64,000 nucleotides of DNA from Tupaia tana (Eukaryota; Chordata; Mammalia; Scandentia; Tupaiidae): contig JAKSZU010000008.1 of assembly GCA_026018925.1 (NCBI GenBank), forward strand, positions 10,581,626-10,645,625. Direction: 5' to 3'. How positions within the stretch are numbered: the stretch's first letter is position 1; the number at the start of each line of letters is the position of its first letter. A program made the position numbers and the translations under genes. Positions 1-12,243 of the stretch are shown piece after piece. The notes below the pieces were generated by a model that was not told the DNA's origin, did no database searches, and saw only the letters and a program-made list of their open reading frames with translations.

Positions 1-238
1 CTGGCAGGTGGCGTGGTGGTTAAAGGCTCTGGACTCCCACATGGCTGACCATGTGGTTGTTCTAAGTCCTGGATCTGGTGGCTTGAAAATCATGCCGGGC
101 ATGTGTGCGTGTGTGCCCAAGATCCTAGGAAGAGAGTGGAGGAGAAGGGAATGTGGCGTCCATCTGTCCTGCGGGATGATTTCTCTTTCCCTTTCATTGT
201 CTCTTTCTCCAGTGAGCGCGTGTGTCCTATGGCAAAAA
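1..238 (+). repeat. SINE-B, 5' end cut by the window edge
   Basis: Starts inside the head (ctggcaggtggcgtggtgg), continues through the gtggcttgaaaatc body, and ends at the A-rich cctatggcaaaaaa. Confidence 0.85.
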
Positions 239-243
239 AGTTG

Positions 244-528
244 CCAGAGGATGCATGTACTCACCTGATAGACAGAAACAGAGAGAGAGAGATAACTCTC
301 CCAACGGGGTGTGATCATGCCGCTATCCTTTTTCCTTCATTTCTCCATCCTGCCAGGATTTTGCACGCACACACACATGCACGCATGTGTGCAAGTGTGT
401 GCGCACACACACACACACTTGCCCAGCATATTTTTTAAGCCACTAGGGTCAGGATTTGAACTGGGGTTGGCTGCGTAGGATCCAGCTCTCAATGTACAGC
501 ACTTAACCACTGTGGTGCAAGGCTGGTA
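244..528 (-). repeat. SINE-B, tail to tail with the preceding copy
   Basis: Reverse orientation. The body contains an expanded CA/CG-rich segment (about 364-420); the head is diverged (ccactgtggtgcaaggctgg). Confidence 0.75.
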
Positions 529-734
529 CCTTTCATGGCACTTTTTTCCTGCATTTTTGTGCATGTCTGTGTGGGTTTTTTAAACATTGTCTTGGTAACA
601 ATCCTCCTGCCTCAGCCTCCCATGTGAACTGTGACTACAGGTCTTTTCGGGTGGACTGGGAATCAAACCTGGGCCTACCATGTGGCATCATCAGTGTTGA
701 GCATGTGCTTCTGTGGCTGGGTTGTCCTGATTTT

Positions 735-2110
735 TTTTTCTTTTTAATTAATTTATTTTAATTTACATTTTATCACATCTTTACAGTATACATTTCTTTT
801 TCCAACACAAAAACCATGCATGTCAGTCAAGCTAAGGATATTACTATATACATTATCATCAGCACATAGCTTCTCATTTTTTTGTCTGATGTTAGCCTGA
901 TAGAATATTCTTTGAAAGTAACTTGATGTTTTTCTCTTGCCAAGTTTGGTATCTTATCTCTGTGTGTAGTTTTGGTCAATCTGGCTATAATGTACCTTAG
1001 AGAAGATCTTCTTGGGTTGATTCTATGTGGGGTCCTTTGTATATCTTGGGTCTGGATATTTGAATAGCTCTCTAGGTTTGGGAAGTTTTCTTCCAGTATT
1101 TCATGAAATAGATGATCAATGTCCTGATTAGTTTCCTCACCTTCTGGGATACTGATTATCCAGATATTTGGAAGTCTTATGGTATCTAGTATCACTTGTA
1201 TGTTATTTTAATTTTGGGGGGTTATTTTCTCAGTCTTTTTGATTAAATTTTCGAGGTCAGAGGTTCTATCTTCTACACCTAAGATTTGATTTTCTGCATG
1301 AGCTAATTTGCTTTTAATACTTTCAAGAGAGGTTTTGATTTCCTGTATTATAGCCTTCATCTCTAACAGTTGAGTTTGATTGTTTTTTATGGTGTGCATT
1401 TCCTCTTTTGGATTATGGAAGAACTTCCTTACCTCCTGGAACTCATTATCTCTTTTCTCCTGCATTTTCTGGAGTTTGTTGTCTCTCTTCTCTTGCATCT
1501 CTATTAGCTTTGTCACTATCCTAAAATCTTTATCTGACATTTCCACGAGTTCCATTGTACTGTCTGTGGATAATGAAGGGACGTTCTTTCCCCCTGGGGG
1601 AGAGATATTATCTTGCTTTTCCATATTTCTTGTGCCTCTGCACTGGTGGCTTCTGGTCATCTGATGAATATGTTACTTCCTTCATTCTTGGAGTTAATTC
1701 TGAGTGTTAGAGGTGTGCAGAAGGAGATGACCTGCAATTTTTCTGCAGTACCATTTCCCTGATCCTCACCAAGCAACCTGTGCTTTTGTCAGTGGAACTG
1801 GATATTACAAAAGCCTCACAGTTTCAAGGCAATAGGGGCACCTGGGCTGAGCTGCAGAGTTTAAAGTATTCAGATGTTTTGCTACTGTACACCTAGACCT
1901 GCCAAGACACTCAGTGTGTGGAAGGCGAGAAGCAAGGTGAGAAAGTCAGGTAAAAGAAAGGAAACAAAGGGGAAAATAACCCCAGGAAACAAAACCAACA
2001 AACCAACAAACCAAGACAATGAAAAGGGACAAAAAACTTTATGTAAAAAAGGCAAAAAAATCAGAATTTCATGGCACGCTAGGGGCAGGGAAAGCCCACC
2101 TTAGATGCAC
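735..2110 (-). mobile_element. Half-LINE (HAL1-like): L1 ORF1 joined to an L1-type 3' UTR, no ORF2
   Basis: On the minus strand: a 5' UTR-like part (about 2110-1665), an ORF1 frame (1660-827) and then directly a 3' UTR-like A-rich end (about 885-735). ORF1 is one frame of about 277 codons with a single in-frame TAA at 1208-1210. It shows a coiled coil with a duplicated KMQEKRDN unit and the downstream L1 ORF1 domain (RLPNIW, PRRSSLRYIIARL). The C-terminal end is missing: the frame runs from IRLTSD straight into 3' UTR sequence. No reverse-transcriptase sequence is present. HAL1 is the known name for ORF1-only L1 relatives; assignment to it is inference. Confidence 0.65.
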
Positions 2111-2176
2111 ATGGATTCTGGAATTAGCAAGAGAAAGGAGAGGCAAGAGACAAGAGACAGTACCTACAGATTAAAA

Positions 2177-2236
<60 letters not shown>
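2177..2236. repeat. (CA)n-(TA)n microsatellite
   Basis: Compound CA then TA dinucleotide run, followed by GA-rich sequence to about 2300. The open frames over it are simple-sequence artefacts. Confidence 0.95.
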
Positions 2237-2344
2237 AAATTTAGAGAGAAAGGGAGAGGGAGAGAGAGACAGAGACAGAGACAGAAAGAAGACAGAGACC
2301 ACCCTACTTGGCTTTTTGCTGGGTTTTGGGCTGGAAGGACGGTT

Positions 2345-3286
2345 GTCCTGCTTTTTGAACAGAGGGTTGCACATTTTCTTTTCTTTTCTTTTTTTTTTTG
2401 CACTGGGCCCTGTGCCTTACACAGCTGTTCTCCCAGACTCAGATTCCTCTTCAGAGGAGAGCCATGAAGACCCTGAGGCCCGTGGTACCCCAGGAACTCA
2501 TTTCCTTGCTCCTCATCCTGTGGTGCTTACTGGGGGCCTCTTTTTTTCATTTTGAGAGGAAATTATGTATCATTTATATTTTCTTTTCCTTTTCCTTTTC
2601 TTTGATTTGCCTCTAATATATTTTTTCTCTCGTCTGAGTGATCCAGGTCTGGGTTGGTGACTCATGGGTCAGCTCTGCTTTCATCCTAGAAGCACCTGAG
2701 AGCCTAGTCAGCATAATATAATACAGTAATAGCACCACCCTATGCAAGTCTGTCGTTCCTGGCTATTGGGATATTACGATACACATTTCGATCTTCGTCC
2801 ACGGTTCCTGGCCTATAATTCCTGTAGCCCTTGCGACTTCCCAACTGACTACAACAGTAAGCACATCTTTCGTTAAAATATTTGTCCTTTTGTCTTTGAA
2901 TCCTGTATCAGCTTTGGGACAGCTTCAGAGTGATAAAGGTGAAAGGCCATCTTTTGTTACAATGTTAGGGTACTCCAGGCCTCAGGAAGTAAAGTCTTCT
3001 CCTCTGAGCTTTGGCTCTCCTTTCATCTGCTCCTTTTTCTTTTCCAGGCAGGCTGGAGAAACGAAAAAATACGCTCTAGTCTTCCCCCTGCTTTCTGCCT
3101 TGAAGCTGGCCATAAGGACCTTCTCTGGTTGTAGGTCAGAAGACCTCCACGTCAAAAGGGGCCCTGCCCCACACCTGGAAGAAAGGATTACTGCACAGAG
3201 GCCAGGAAGAACCAGGGCGATAGGCCTGTGCTTTTCCTACCCAGTTTGTTAGTATTAGCTCATACCCTATTTATTCAATAACACTT
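2345..3286. other. No gene recognised
   Basis: Mostly single-copy-looking sequence. 2640-3250 is relatively CpG-containing. The open frames are short, lack family resemblance and have no convincing splice structure. Confidence 0.4.
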
Positions 3287-3287
3287 A

Positions 3288-3520
3288 AAAAATTTTTTTT
3301 GGAGGGCATGTGTGCTCACCAGAGAGAGAAAGAAATCATTCCCCAGGGGGGTGTGCTCACACCACATCCCTTCTCCTCCATTTTTCTATCCTGTTGGGAT
3401 TTGGGGCATGCATGCACATGTGCCCCATGTGTTTTTCAAGTTGCCAGGGCAGGGATTTGAACTGTGGTCAGCCATGTGGGCTCTGGCTCCCTTATCCACT
3501 AGGATACAGGGCTGGCCCTG
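3288..3520 (-). repeat. SINE-B
   Basis: Reverse copy: GA-rich end, ccagggggg block, cttctcctcc body, and a degraded head ending gggctggccc. Confidence 0.8.
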
Positions 3521-3808
3521 TATAATAACATTTATACGCAGTTGTCCATCCTTCAGTCTTGCCTATGCAGTGAACCCTCCATTAAAAACAAAATGAAGCA
3601 AAGAAGCAGATTTGGAGAACGCCTGGACAGCTGAGTGTATGGAAGCTTGCAATAAAGTAAGCAAGAACACAGCGCATGCCAGGAAGGAGTGCGCCCTGGC
3701 TGTGCGGACGAAGCTCCTGTTATTGGGACCCTTGGATCTGGCCCTGTGTACCCTTTCCTCTAGGTGTTTACCTGTGTCCTGTGTCTTTCAACACGTCTTT
3801 TAGACCAG

Positions 3809-4009
3809 CTGCTGTGGCACAACTTTAATACAATGCTCTGTGATGCTGGAGCCACACGAGAAGGTCCCAGGCTTGCATGTTAACGTGTGCGTTCATGCCT
3901 GTGATCTGGGTTGGCTGAGGTTAGGGATGGAGCATGTCACGAAGATCCTGTTGGGGTACCTGTCTCTTTCTTTCTTTCTCATAAGAGAAAATGAATAACC
4001 AAACCTAAT
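3809..4009 (+). repeat. SINE-D
   Basis: Head gctgtggcacaactttaatac, ggagccacacgagaagg, then a CT-rich stretch and an A-rich ending. It has the same layout as the copies at 7855 and, reversed, at 43205 and 50128. Confidence 0.55.
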
Positions 4010-4705
4010 AACATATTCTTTATAATAAACTAGTAAATGTACCTATGTGTTTCTGAGTTCTTCCAGTGAATGAATTGGGCCTAAAGTGGGGTTATGGGAA
4101 TCCACCCTTGTAGCTGGTTGGTCAGAAATTCAGAGGGCCAGACTTTTGACTGCTGCTTGAAATGAGGACAGTCATGTGGGACTGAGGCCTTGACTTGCAG
4201 GGTCTGAAGTGAAGGCAGAAAGTGTCAGAACTGGATTCGGTGGAGGATATTCAACTCACTTTCACTGCAGGACTCCCTGCCTACTTGTGGTGGGAAGACA
4301 GTGCCAATACTCAGGGATGACAGAAGTCTTCCATGTTGTGAACAGAAAAAAGAAACTCACTTTTATTTCCCCTACACATGCACTACCAAAAATGTGAACA
4401 GTTGGGAAAGATAATTAAGAACCCACAATAAACAGAAGTACAATAAAATTACCTTTAGATGGTTTGTCCTCTCCTTGAATCTTCCTCTTCTCTCTACCTA
4501 GTTTATCACACTTTCTTTCTTACCAGAACCTTTCCAATGATCTCAACAGTTCACTCCTACTCCTGTTTGTATACTTGACTCATCTTAGGCCAGTAGTGAG
4601 CCCAGAGCCACCTGATGTTCTCGGTCTTACTTCCTGGTTAAGGGAGAGCTCATCCCTGACTTCCGAAATTCTACCCAGAAAAGGCATGTGTCATTCTAAG
4701 GTATA

Positions 4706-4944
4706 ATTTTTTTAAGGTTATTTATTTGTCCTATGAGCAGGAGAGACAGAGAGAGAGAATGAGAGAGAGAACAAGCCCCAAACACGGTCTTGCTGCTGAG
4801 AGCCACTCCTAGCATCAGTCCCAGATCGTGGTATGCACTTGCCCAGCTTCTCAGGAATGTTTCTGGGTGCAAACGTGGATGCTCCTCCTGTGGGTCAGCC
4901 TTATAGAGTGTCACATTTTACTGCTGTGTCACCACCCAGCCCCC
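4706..4944 (-). repeat. SINE-D
   Basis: Reverse copy: A/T-rich tail, GA-rich block, then a body ending in ctgctgtgtcaccacccagcc, the reverse complement of the SINE-D head. Confidence 0.55.
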
Positions 4945-5091
4945 CATAATGTATAACTCTTCTAAGGAAAGATGTTCTCCATTTTCTTTTTAACTTCTCC
5001 ACTTAGTATTTTTCTTCCAAATTCTGCAAAGTTATCCTCTGGTGATTTTTACTCCTCTCTGTTTTATTTGTGAGTCAAAAGTATGTTGAGT

Positions 5092-5336
5092 GGGACCAGC
5101 AGATGGCATAATGGTTATGTCACTGGATTCCCATGTAGTTGACTGTGGTTTGAGTCCCAGACCCAGTGACTTCAAACTCATGCTGGGTACACGTGCATGC
5201 GTGCCCAAGATCCTGAGAGGAAAATGGAGAAGGGATTGCAGCATTGCCATCCCCCCAGGGGGTGATTTCTTACTTTCTATTTTTCTCTTTCTCTATCTCT
5301 GGTGAGTGCACATGTTCCATAGCAAAAATCTCTTTA
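5092..5336 (+). repeat. SINE-A with target-site duplication
   Basis: Complete head to tail. Flanked by caaaagtatgttgagt (5076-5091) and caaaagtatgtttagt (5337-5352), a 16-bp duplication with one mismatch. Confidence 0.9.
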
Positions 5337-5419
5337 CAAAAGTATGTTTAGTAATTTCTCGAATATTTATGCTTTGTACTTAGGTTCTCAATAAAGATTT
5401 ATTGAAAGGATGAGCCCTA

Positions 5420-5588
5420 GGGGACAGCAGGTGGCATGGTGGATAAGTGCACTGGACTCCCACATGGCCAATGGTTCAAGTCCTGGACCTAGTGACTTGC
5501 TTTCTCACTTTCCCTCTCTCTGTCTCTATTTCTCTCTGGTCAAATTAAAATAATAATGATGGTAAATAAAATAATGTTTTTTAAAAGA
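5420..5588 (+). repeat. SINE-C with target-site duplication
   Basis: Head ggggacagcaggtggcatgg, CT-rich block, AATAATA-type tail. Duplication atgagcccta at 5410-5419 and 5589-5598. Confidence 0.9.
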
Positions 5589-5828
5589 ATGAGCCCTAAG
5601 TAATTCTATTTTTCTCAGAGATTTTCAGGATTGAAAAAGGTCTGGATAATTTGGTTTTTATTCTCTTTTGATTTTCAGAAATGAAAAACTCCATTAATAT
5701 TAAAAACAGTTGTTTATAATTTTGGGTGACTGTTACTAGAAAATTCTCTCTTATATTAAGCCCAAACCTGTCTTCTTTCTAGTATTAAGGGAGTAAAAAA
5801 GCTTATTTTTAAAAAATGAAATAGGGAT

Positions 5829-6005
5829 GGGGCTGGCAGGGGGCATGGTGATTAAGGCAATGTACTTCCACATGGTTGCCTGTGATTCAAGTCCTGTACC
5901 TGTTGGCTTGTTTTCTCACTTTCCCTCTCTTTTCTGTCTCTCTGGTTAAAAAAAATAAATAAATAAAAAATATATATATAAATTAAATTAAATAAATATT
6001 TTTTT
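5829..6005 (+). repeat. SINE-C
   Basis: Head ggggctggcagggggcatgg, CT-rich block and a long (AAAT)n/(TA)n tail. Confidence 0.85.
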
Positions 6006-6009
6006 TAAA

Positions 6010-7170
6010 AAGAAAATGAACTGAGGCAAAAGAATATGCTCTAATTTTTCAAAGCCATTGGGAGATTTGTATAAATAATCCCTTTCAGAGTCATCATAAA
6101 CTTCTACCTCACCAGCTTCTAAATATGTTTCAAAGCATTCTATTTTAAAATGGCCAATTCATTATTAAATACTGTTTTCATACGCTTTAATTTTAGTGTC
6201 TTTGGCTATCTTCTATTAGGAAGAGTTTTGAAGGATGAGAGTACCAATTTTGCAAAAATGAATCTTCATTTCCAAAGATGGACATACTCAAACAAGTCTT
6301 TACTTCCCTGACATCCACGAAGTGTTTAAAGTAGGAGAAGGGAGGTAGATGCAGTAGAAGGAAGTAATAAGAGTGATTAAATTTCAGACTCACTCTGAAA
6401 TCTAATTTTGTTGCTTTTGTTAGGCAAATATCACTACAGTATGTGAAGATTTGGAACAAAGTGACATTGACAGCCGCCATATAGTCTGAAATTTTGAAGA
6501 TACTGAAATAGGGAGAAAAAAAATGCAATGCCCACCCAGGAGACTTTTTGGATTCAACTCAACACGCAAACTCAGAAAACAAGCAGAGCGGGAATTCTGT
6601 TCAGAGGATGCGAGAAGCCACTACAGCAGGGTGCGGTGGTGGGCATTCCTCCCACCGCTAGGGGGCAGGCTTTACTGCGGTAAACGCAGGTCCAGACTTG
6701 CTCTGTGCAGATACCGGCTTCAGAGCAGGGAGACTCCTACAGGGCAAGTGTGTATCTGCTGCCGTGTTCCTCAGAGCCAATACTCCATGGTACAGCCTCT
6801 AGGTTTCCAAGTCCCAGAATCCCATACTCCAGGGAAGCACAAAGTATGCTGTCCCTCATCAAATATGTGCAGTTCATCTGTAATTCCTTCCAGTTCATTG
6901 GGTGTTACTAGCGAAAGATCATTTTTATCATAAGCAACTTGGCTTAGAAACATAGTTGACATTTAATTCTTACCAGGTTACTGGGGGAACTGAGCAAGAA
7001 AGTTAACGTAAGAGAAAATTCTCATGCAGAAAGGCAAAAGGTTCGGCTAATCTTTTACTCACAATACATAAATACAAAGGAAAGATAACAGAGGAGCACA
7101 GATACAATTTCTAACTAGTACATGAAGAGACCTAAGCTCCACAGAAAGGTGGAATTACGGTATGAGTTTA
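6010..7170. other. Non-repetitive intergenic block
   Basis: No gene recognised. 6530-6960 is the least A/T-rich part and contains the CTCF-like motif; an open frame there (6523-6933, plus) has no recognisable domain. Confidence 0.4.
6655..6668 (+). promoter_or_regulatory. Candidate CTCF-binding site
   Basis: CCGCTAGGGGGCAG matches the CTCF core CCRCNAGRKGGCRS at every position. It lies in a non-repetitive, locally CpG- and GC-richer block (about 6530-6960), about 8 kb downstream of the SDR16C6 end. Occupancy cannot be judged from sequence. Confidence 0.5.
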
Positions 7171-7179
7171 TGTTGGTAA

Positions 7180-7432
7180 CAACGTTTTTTGAAGTCCATG
7201 CATAAGTTTTTTTGTTTTTAAGTTAAAAAAAATAACTTTATTTATTTATCATTATTATTTTTTAATTCACCAGAGAGAGAGAGAGAAAGTGAGAAAGCTA
7301 GTCACTAGGTCTGTGACTCGAACTATGGTCCTCCATGTGGGAGTTCAGGGCCCCAACCACCACACCACCTGCTGGTGCCAATGCATAAGGTTTTTATACA
7401 CTTTCCATGAACTTTTTTGAAGACCTCTTGTA
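7180..7432. mobile_element. Palindromic MITE-like element split by a SINE
   Basis: Two halves (ttttttgaagtccatgcata... and ...ccatgaacttttttgaagac) of an imperfect palindrome of about 100-150 bp. Related copies lie at 12945, 14115 and 29698. Confidence 0.5.
7216..7379 (-). repeat. SINE-C inserted in a MITE
   Basis: Reverse copy with the tail on the left and head ending ccacctgctggtgcc. Flanking duplication catgcataag / aatgcataag. Confidence 0.85.
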
Positions 7433-7854
7433 AATCTAATGGATGAGAAGTGAGATTTCCAACAATAGTAATCAGGAATTAGGCTAAAACAAATTGAAAG
7501 TCCCCATGTGGCTGATAGCTAGCAGAGAGGTCTCGTATCTTACTTTGGGACTGACTTTTTCACCACTGTGCTTCTAGTGTCATAGAGAGTAGGTACTCAG
7601 TGAAAATGTGCTGAGTGAATGACTAAGGGAATGACTCCAGGACTCTCCTTAAGCCAGACAATTGAATATAAGACAGACTCAACATGAGACGTAAAAGGAT
7701 ACATTATTGGCTGAGTGAAGCTAAAACTGACAGGACAGATCTTCTGACACCCAAGTGATGGGTGGTAAAACAGTTTTCTTAGAGATAAATGGCTTCTCAT
7801 TAGCTACTTCCGGATATCCATTGGGTTAGACAAAAATATATTGATTCTCTTGGG

Positions 7855-8065
7855 ATAGACTGTGGTGCAGCAATTGAACATGCCACTCTGAGAGGCTGAG
7901 CCATGTAGAAAGGCTCCAGGTTCATGTCTGAGTCCACGGGGTGTACATTTGCCCACAGTTCATGGCTGACTGAGTCTGTGGGTTGATTGTGGTGTGGGAA
8001 TCCTGTTAGGAGTGCCGTTTCTCTCATGGGAGAAATAAATAAATATGTTAATGCTCTTGAGGTAT
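7855..8065 (+). repeat. SINE-D
   Basis: Head gactgtggtgcagcaattgaac, gaggctgagccatgtag, tail gagaaataaataaatatg. Confidence 0.6.
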
Positions 8066-8127
8066 TAAGAAAAAGTTGAATAATACTTTCAGCACTTGGT
8101 TTAAGAATGCAGAGAGGTGTCAAATTT

Positions 8128-8273
8128 TTATTAATTTATTATTGTTTAATTTGACCAGAGAGAGAGAACAAAAGACAGAAAGGGAAAGCTAGAAAGCAAG
8201 GTGCTAGGTCAAGGACCTGAACCATGGTCAACCAAGTCCAGACCCTTAACCACCATGCCACCTGCTGGCCCCT
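8128..8273 (-). repeat. SINE-C
   Basis: Reverse copy from a (TTTA)-rich tail to ccatgccacctgctggcccc. Confidence 0.88.
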
Positions 8274-8275
8274 AA

Positions 8276-11200
8276 GAAGTTTTTTTTTTCCTTTATTTTT
8301 TTAATTTTTATTTTAAAAATTTATTTATGTTTTTAATTTTTTAATATACATTCAATCACATTGTTCAGCTTACAAAATGAACATTTCAATATGTGAACAT
8401 TTCTCCCCGGTCCAGTTGATCAAAATATCTTCAACCGATAACACCACACCTCCCCATCCCATCAATGCTCTGCCTCTATATCCCTCCTCCAAATGTCCTT
8501 CCTTAGGCTCCACTCCTCCACACACACCACATCTGGTATTCACACCCATCTCTTGTGTTCGTACAACCTTTAGTCAATCAGTTTCAGTCATAGAGTGCAG
8601 ACACTCGGTATATATTAAGTGGGGACATACAATGTCTCTCCTTCATAGCCTGGCTTGCTTCACTCAACAGTAACTCTTCCATATTCTTCCACTTTCTGTC
8701 AAAAGCCAGGGTTTTGTTGTTTTTTATGGCTGAATAGTATTCCATAGAGTATATGTGCCACAGTTTTTCAATCCATTCATCCGTATGGGGGCATTTGGGT
8801 TGGTTCTATGTCTTAGCAATCGTGAATAGTGCCGCAATAAACATTGATGTGCAAGCACTTTTTCAATGAAGAAGTATTCTGTCCTTTGGGTAGATACCAA
8901 GGAGTGGGATTGCTGGACCAGTTCTATTTGTAGATTTTTGAGGAATCTCCAAATTGTTCTCCACAGTGGCTGGATCAATTTACATTCCCAGCAGCAGTGT
9001 AAAAGAGTTCCCCTTTCACCACACCCCCGCCAACACTTACCATTTTTTTTTTTTTTTTTTTTTTTAATCTTAGACATTCTGACTGGGGTTAGGTGGTACC
9101 TCATTGTTGTTTTGATCTGCATTTCCCTTATGATGAGGGATGTTGAGCATTTTTTCATATGCCTTTTGGCTATTTGTATGTCATCTTTAGAGAGTGTTTC
9201 TTTCAACTCCTTCTCCCATCTTTTAATAGAGTTGATCATCTTTTTTCCAAACAGGGGCTTGAGTTCCTTGTGTATTCTGGTTATCAGTCCCTTATCTGAT
9301 GCATAATTAACAAAAATATTTTCCCATTCTGAGGGCTGTCGATTCACACTAATTACTGTGTCTTTTGCCATGCAGAAACTTCTTAGTCTGATGTAATCCT
9401 ACTTGTCTATTTTGACGATTATCGACTGTGCTTTGGGGGTCTTATTTAAGAAGTCTTTCCCTAAACCAATATCTCCCAGAGTTTCCCCAGTGTTTTACAG
9501 GAGCAGTTTATAGTTTGAGGTCTTAGATTTAGATCCTTGATCCACCTTGACTTGATTGTTGTCAAAGGTGAGAGGTAGGGGTTGAGATTCATCTTTCTGC
9601 AGATGGAAATCCAGTTTTTCCAGCACCATTTGCTGAAGAGGTTTTCCTTTTCCCACTGGATTGACTGGTGGCCCTTGTCAAAAATCAGTTGACCGTATGT
9701 TTGGGAATTTATTTCTGGAGACTCTATTCTGTTCCATTGGTCCACCAGTGTGTTTCTGTGCCAGTACCATGCAGTTTTTTTTTTTTTTTTCTTTCTTTTT
9801 TTTTGAGAGGTTTTTTCTTATTGGGTGCGTGTGCTCGTCAGAAAGACAGAGAGATACAGAGAGATAGAAAGTGAGAAATCACTTCTCAGAGGGGATGGCC
9901 ATGCCGCAATCCCTTCTCCTCCATTCTCCTCTCAGGATCTTGGGCATGCACACATACGCGCCCGGCATGAGTTTAAGCCACTGGGTCCAGGACTTGAACC
10001 GCAGTTGACTACATGGGAGTCCAGCGACATAGCTATTACGCTAACTGCTGGTCCCAATACCATGCTGTTTTGATTACCACAGCTTTGTAGTATATTTTTG
10101 GGTCAGGGAGTGAGATCCCACTCACTCCACTCTTCTTGTGTAGAACTGCTTTGGCAATATGGGGTCTTTTATGATTCCAGACGAATTTTATGATTGTCTT
10201 TTCTCGATTTGTGAAGAATGTGTCTGGTACTTTGATTGGAATTGCATTAAATAAGTAGATTAATTTGAGTAGAATTGCCATTTTGATTATATTAATTCTT
10301 CCAATCCAGGAACATGGGGTGTCCTTCCACTTTTTTTTGTGTCATTTTCAATTTCTTTTTTTTAGCTTCTCATAGTTTTCCTTGTGGAGGTCTTTAACTT
10401 CTTTGGTTAGATTTATTCCTAAATATCTTATACTTTTGGTGGCTATGGTAAATGGAATAACTTTTTTCAATTCTATCTCAGTCTGCCTGTTATTCGTATA
10501 TAGAAATGCTATCGATTTCTGTATATTGATTTTATATCCTGCAACTTTACTGTAATCATGTATTACTTCCGGTAATTTTTCCATGGAGACCATGGGTCTT
10601 CTATGTATACAATCATGTCATCTGTTAATGGAGAGAGTTTCACCTCTTCTTCTCCTATTTGAATGCTTTTTATTTTTTCCTCTTTTCTGATTGCGTTGGC
10701 GAGGACTTCCAGTACTATATTAAAAAGGAGTGGAGAAAGTGGGCATCCTTGTCTTGTTCCTGTGTTTAGTGGGAAAGCTTTCAGCTTTTCTCCATTCAGG
10801 ATGATGTTCGCTATGGGTTTTTCATAGATGGCTTTTATTGTGTTGAAAAATGGTCCTTCTATGCTGATTCTGTTGAGAGTCTTAATCATGAAGGGATGTT
10901 GTATCTTATCAAATGCTTTTTCTGCATCAATTGATATGACCATATGGTTTTTATCTTTATTCCTGTTGAGATGATGTATTACATTTATGGTTTTGCATAT
11001 GTTGAACCAACCTTGCACTCCTGGAATAAAGTCTACCTGATCATGGTGTATGATCTTTTTTATAAGTTGTTGAATACGATTTGCTAGTATCTTGTTGAGA
11101 ATCTTTGAGTCTATATTCATCAGAGATATTGGTCTATAGTTTTCCTTCCTTGTCCTGTCCTTATCTGTTTTAAGGATAAGGGTGATAGGGGCTTCATAGA

Positions 11201-12240
11201 ATGATTTAGGGAGAGATTCACCCTTTTGGATCTTTAGAAATAACTTGAGCAGAATGGAGTTTAACTCTTCTTTGAAAGTTTTGTAGAATTCAGAGGTGAA
11301 TCCATCAGGGCCAGGGCTTTTCTTTGTTGGGAGGTTATTTATAACTGATTTGATCTCCTGGCTTGTTATGGACCTATTCAGACTTTCTATATATCCTCCT
11401 GGCTCATTCTTGGTAGATTATATTTGTCCAGGAATTTGTCCATCTCATCCAGATTGTCTTGTTTCTTAGCATATAGATGTTCAAAGTATCCTCTAATGAT
11501 GTTTTGAATTTCTACTATGTCTGTTGTTATATTACCAGCTTCATTGCAGATTTGATTCACCTGATTTCTTTCTCTCTTTTTCTTAATAAGTCTTGCTAGT
11601 GGTGTATTGATTTTGTTTATCCTTTCAAAGAAACAGCTTTTACTTTCATTTATTTTCTGTATAGTACGTTTATTTTCTATTTCATTTATTTCTGCTCAGA
11701 TCTTTATTATTTCCTTTCTCCTGGTGTTTTTTGGATTTTTTTGCTGTTGCTTTTCCAATTATCTGAGGCATGATGTTAGGTGATCCATTTGCCTTATTTC
11801 TGTCTTGCTCTTATGTGTACTAATTGCTATAAACTTCCCTCTTATGACTGCTTTAGCAGTGTCCCAAAATTTATGGAAACTCGTGTCCTCATTGTCATTG
11901 GCTTCCATGAATCTTTTGATTTCAGTCTTTATTTCTTCAGTAGTAGTGTAGTCATTCAGGAGTAGGTTATTTAGTTTCCATGTATTTGAGTATTTTTGAG
12001 GATTTCTCTTGAAATTAAAGTTTAATTCCATCATGGTTGGAGAAGATGCTGGATATAATTTCTATGCCTCTGAATCTGTAGAGGCTTGCTTTGTGCCCTA
12101 TGATGTGGTCAATCTTTGAAAAGGTTCCATGTGGGGGTGAGAAAAAAGTGTATCTCATGGTTTTGGGATGAAAAGTTCTATAGATGTCTGTTAAGTCCAT
12201 TTGATTGATGGTATTATTTAGATCCTTTATTTCTTTTTAA
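8276..12240 (-). mobile_element. LINE-1, 5'-truncated, ORF2 with mutations
   Basis: Reverse L1 with 3' UTR at 8276-8700. ORF2 runs leftward in broken frames from about 12200, entering in the end of the endonuclease domain (IDHIIGHKASL). Reverse transcriptase is at about 11120-10563 and the cysteine-rich C-terminal domain at about 9050-8950 ([15 protein letters not shown]). The RT active-site motif is changed (Leu-Thr-Asp-Asp instead of Phe-Ala-Asp-Asp) and several frameshifts or stops are present, so it is dead. ORF1 and 5' UTR are absent. A SINE-A interrupts it at 9773-10055. Confidence 0.93.
9773..10055 (-). repeat. SINE-A inserted in the L1
   Basis: Reverse copy. The L1 sequence taccatgc at 9765-9772 is repeated at 10058-10065, after which ORF2 resumes. 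Confidence 0.9.
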
Positions 12241-12243
12241 CAG

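Noticed and set aside
2105-2467. Frames over the CA/TA repeat
   Set aside because: Microsatellite translation (His-Thr and Tyr-Ile runs).
10563-11120. L1 reverse transcriptase as an active gene
   Set aside because: Active-site motif altered, element 5'-truncated, frames broken.
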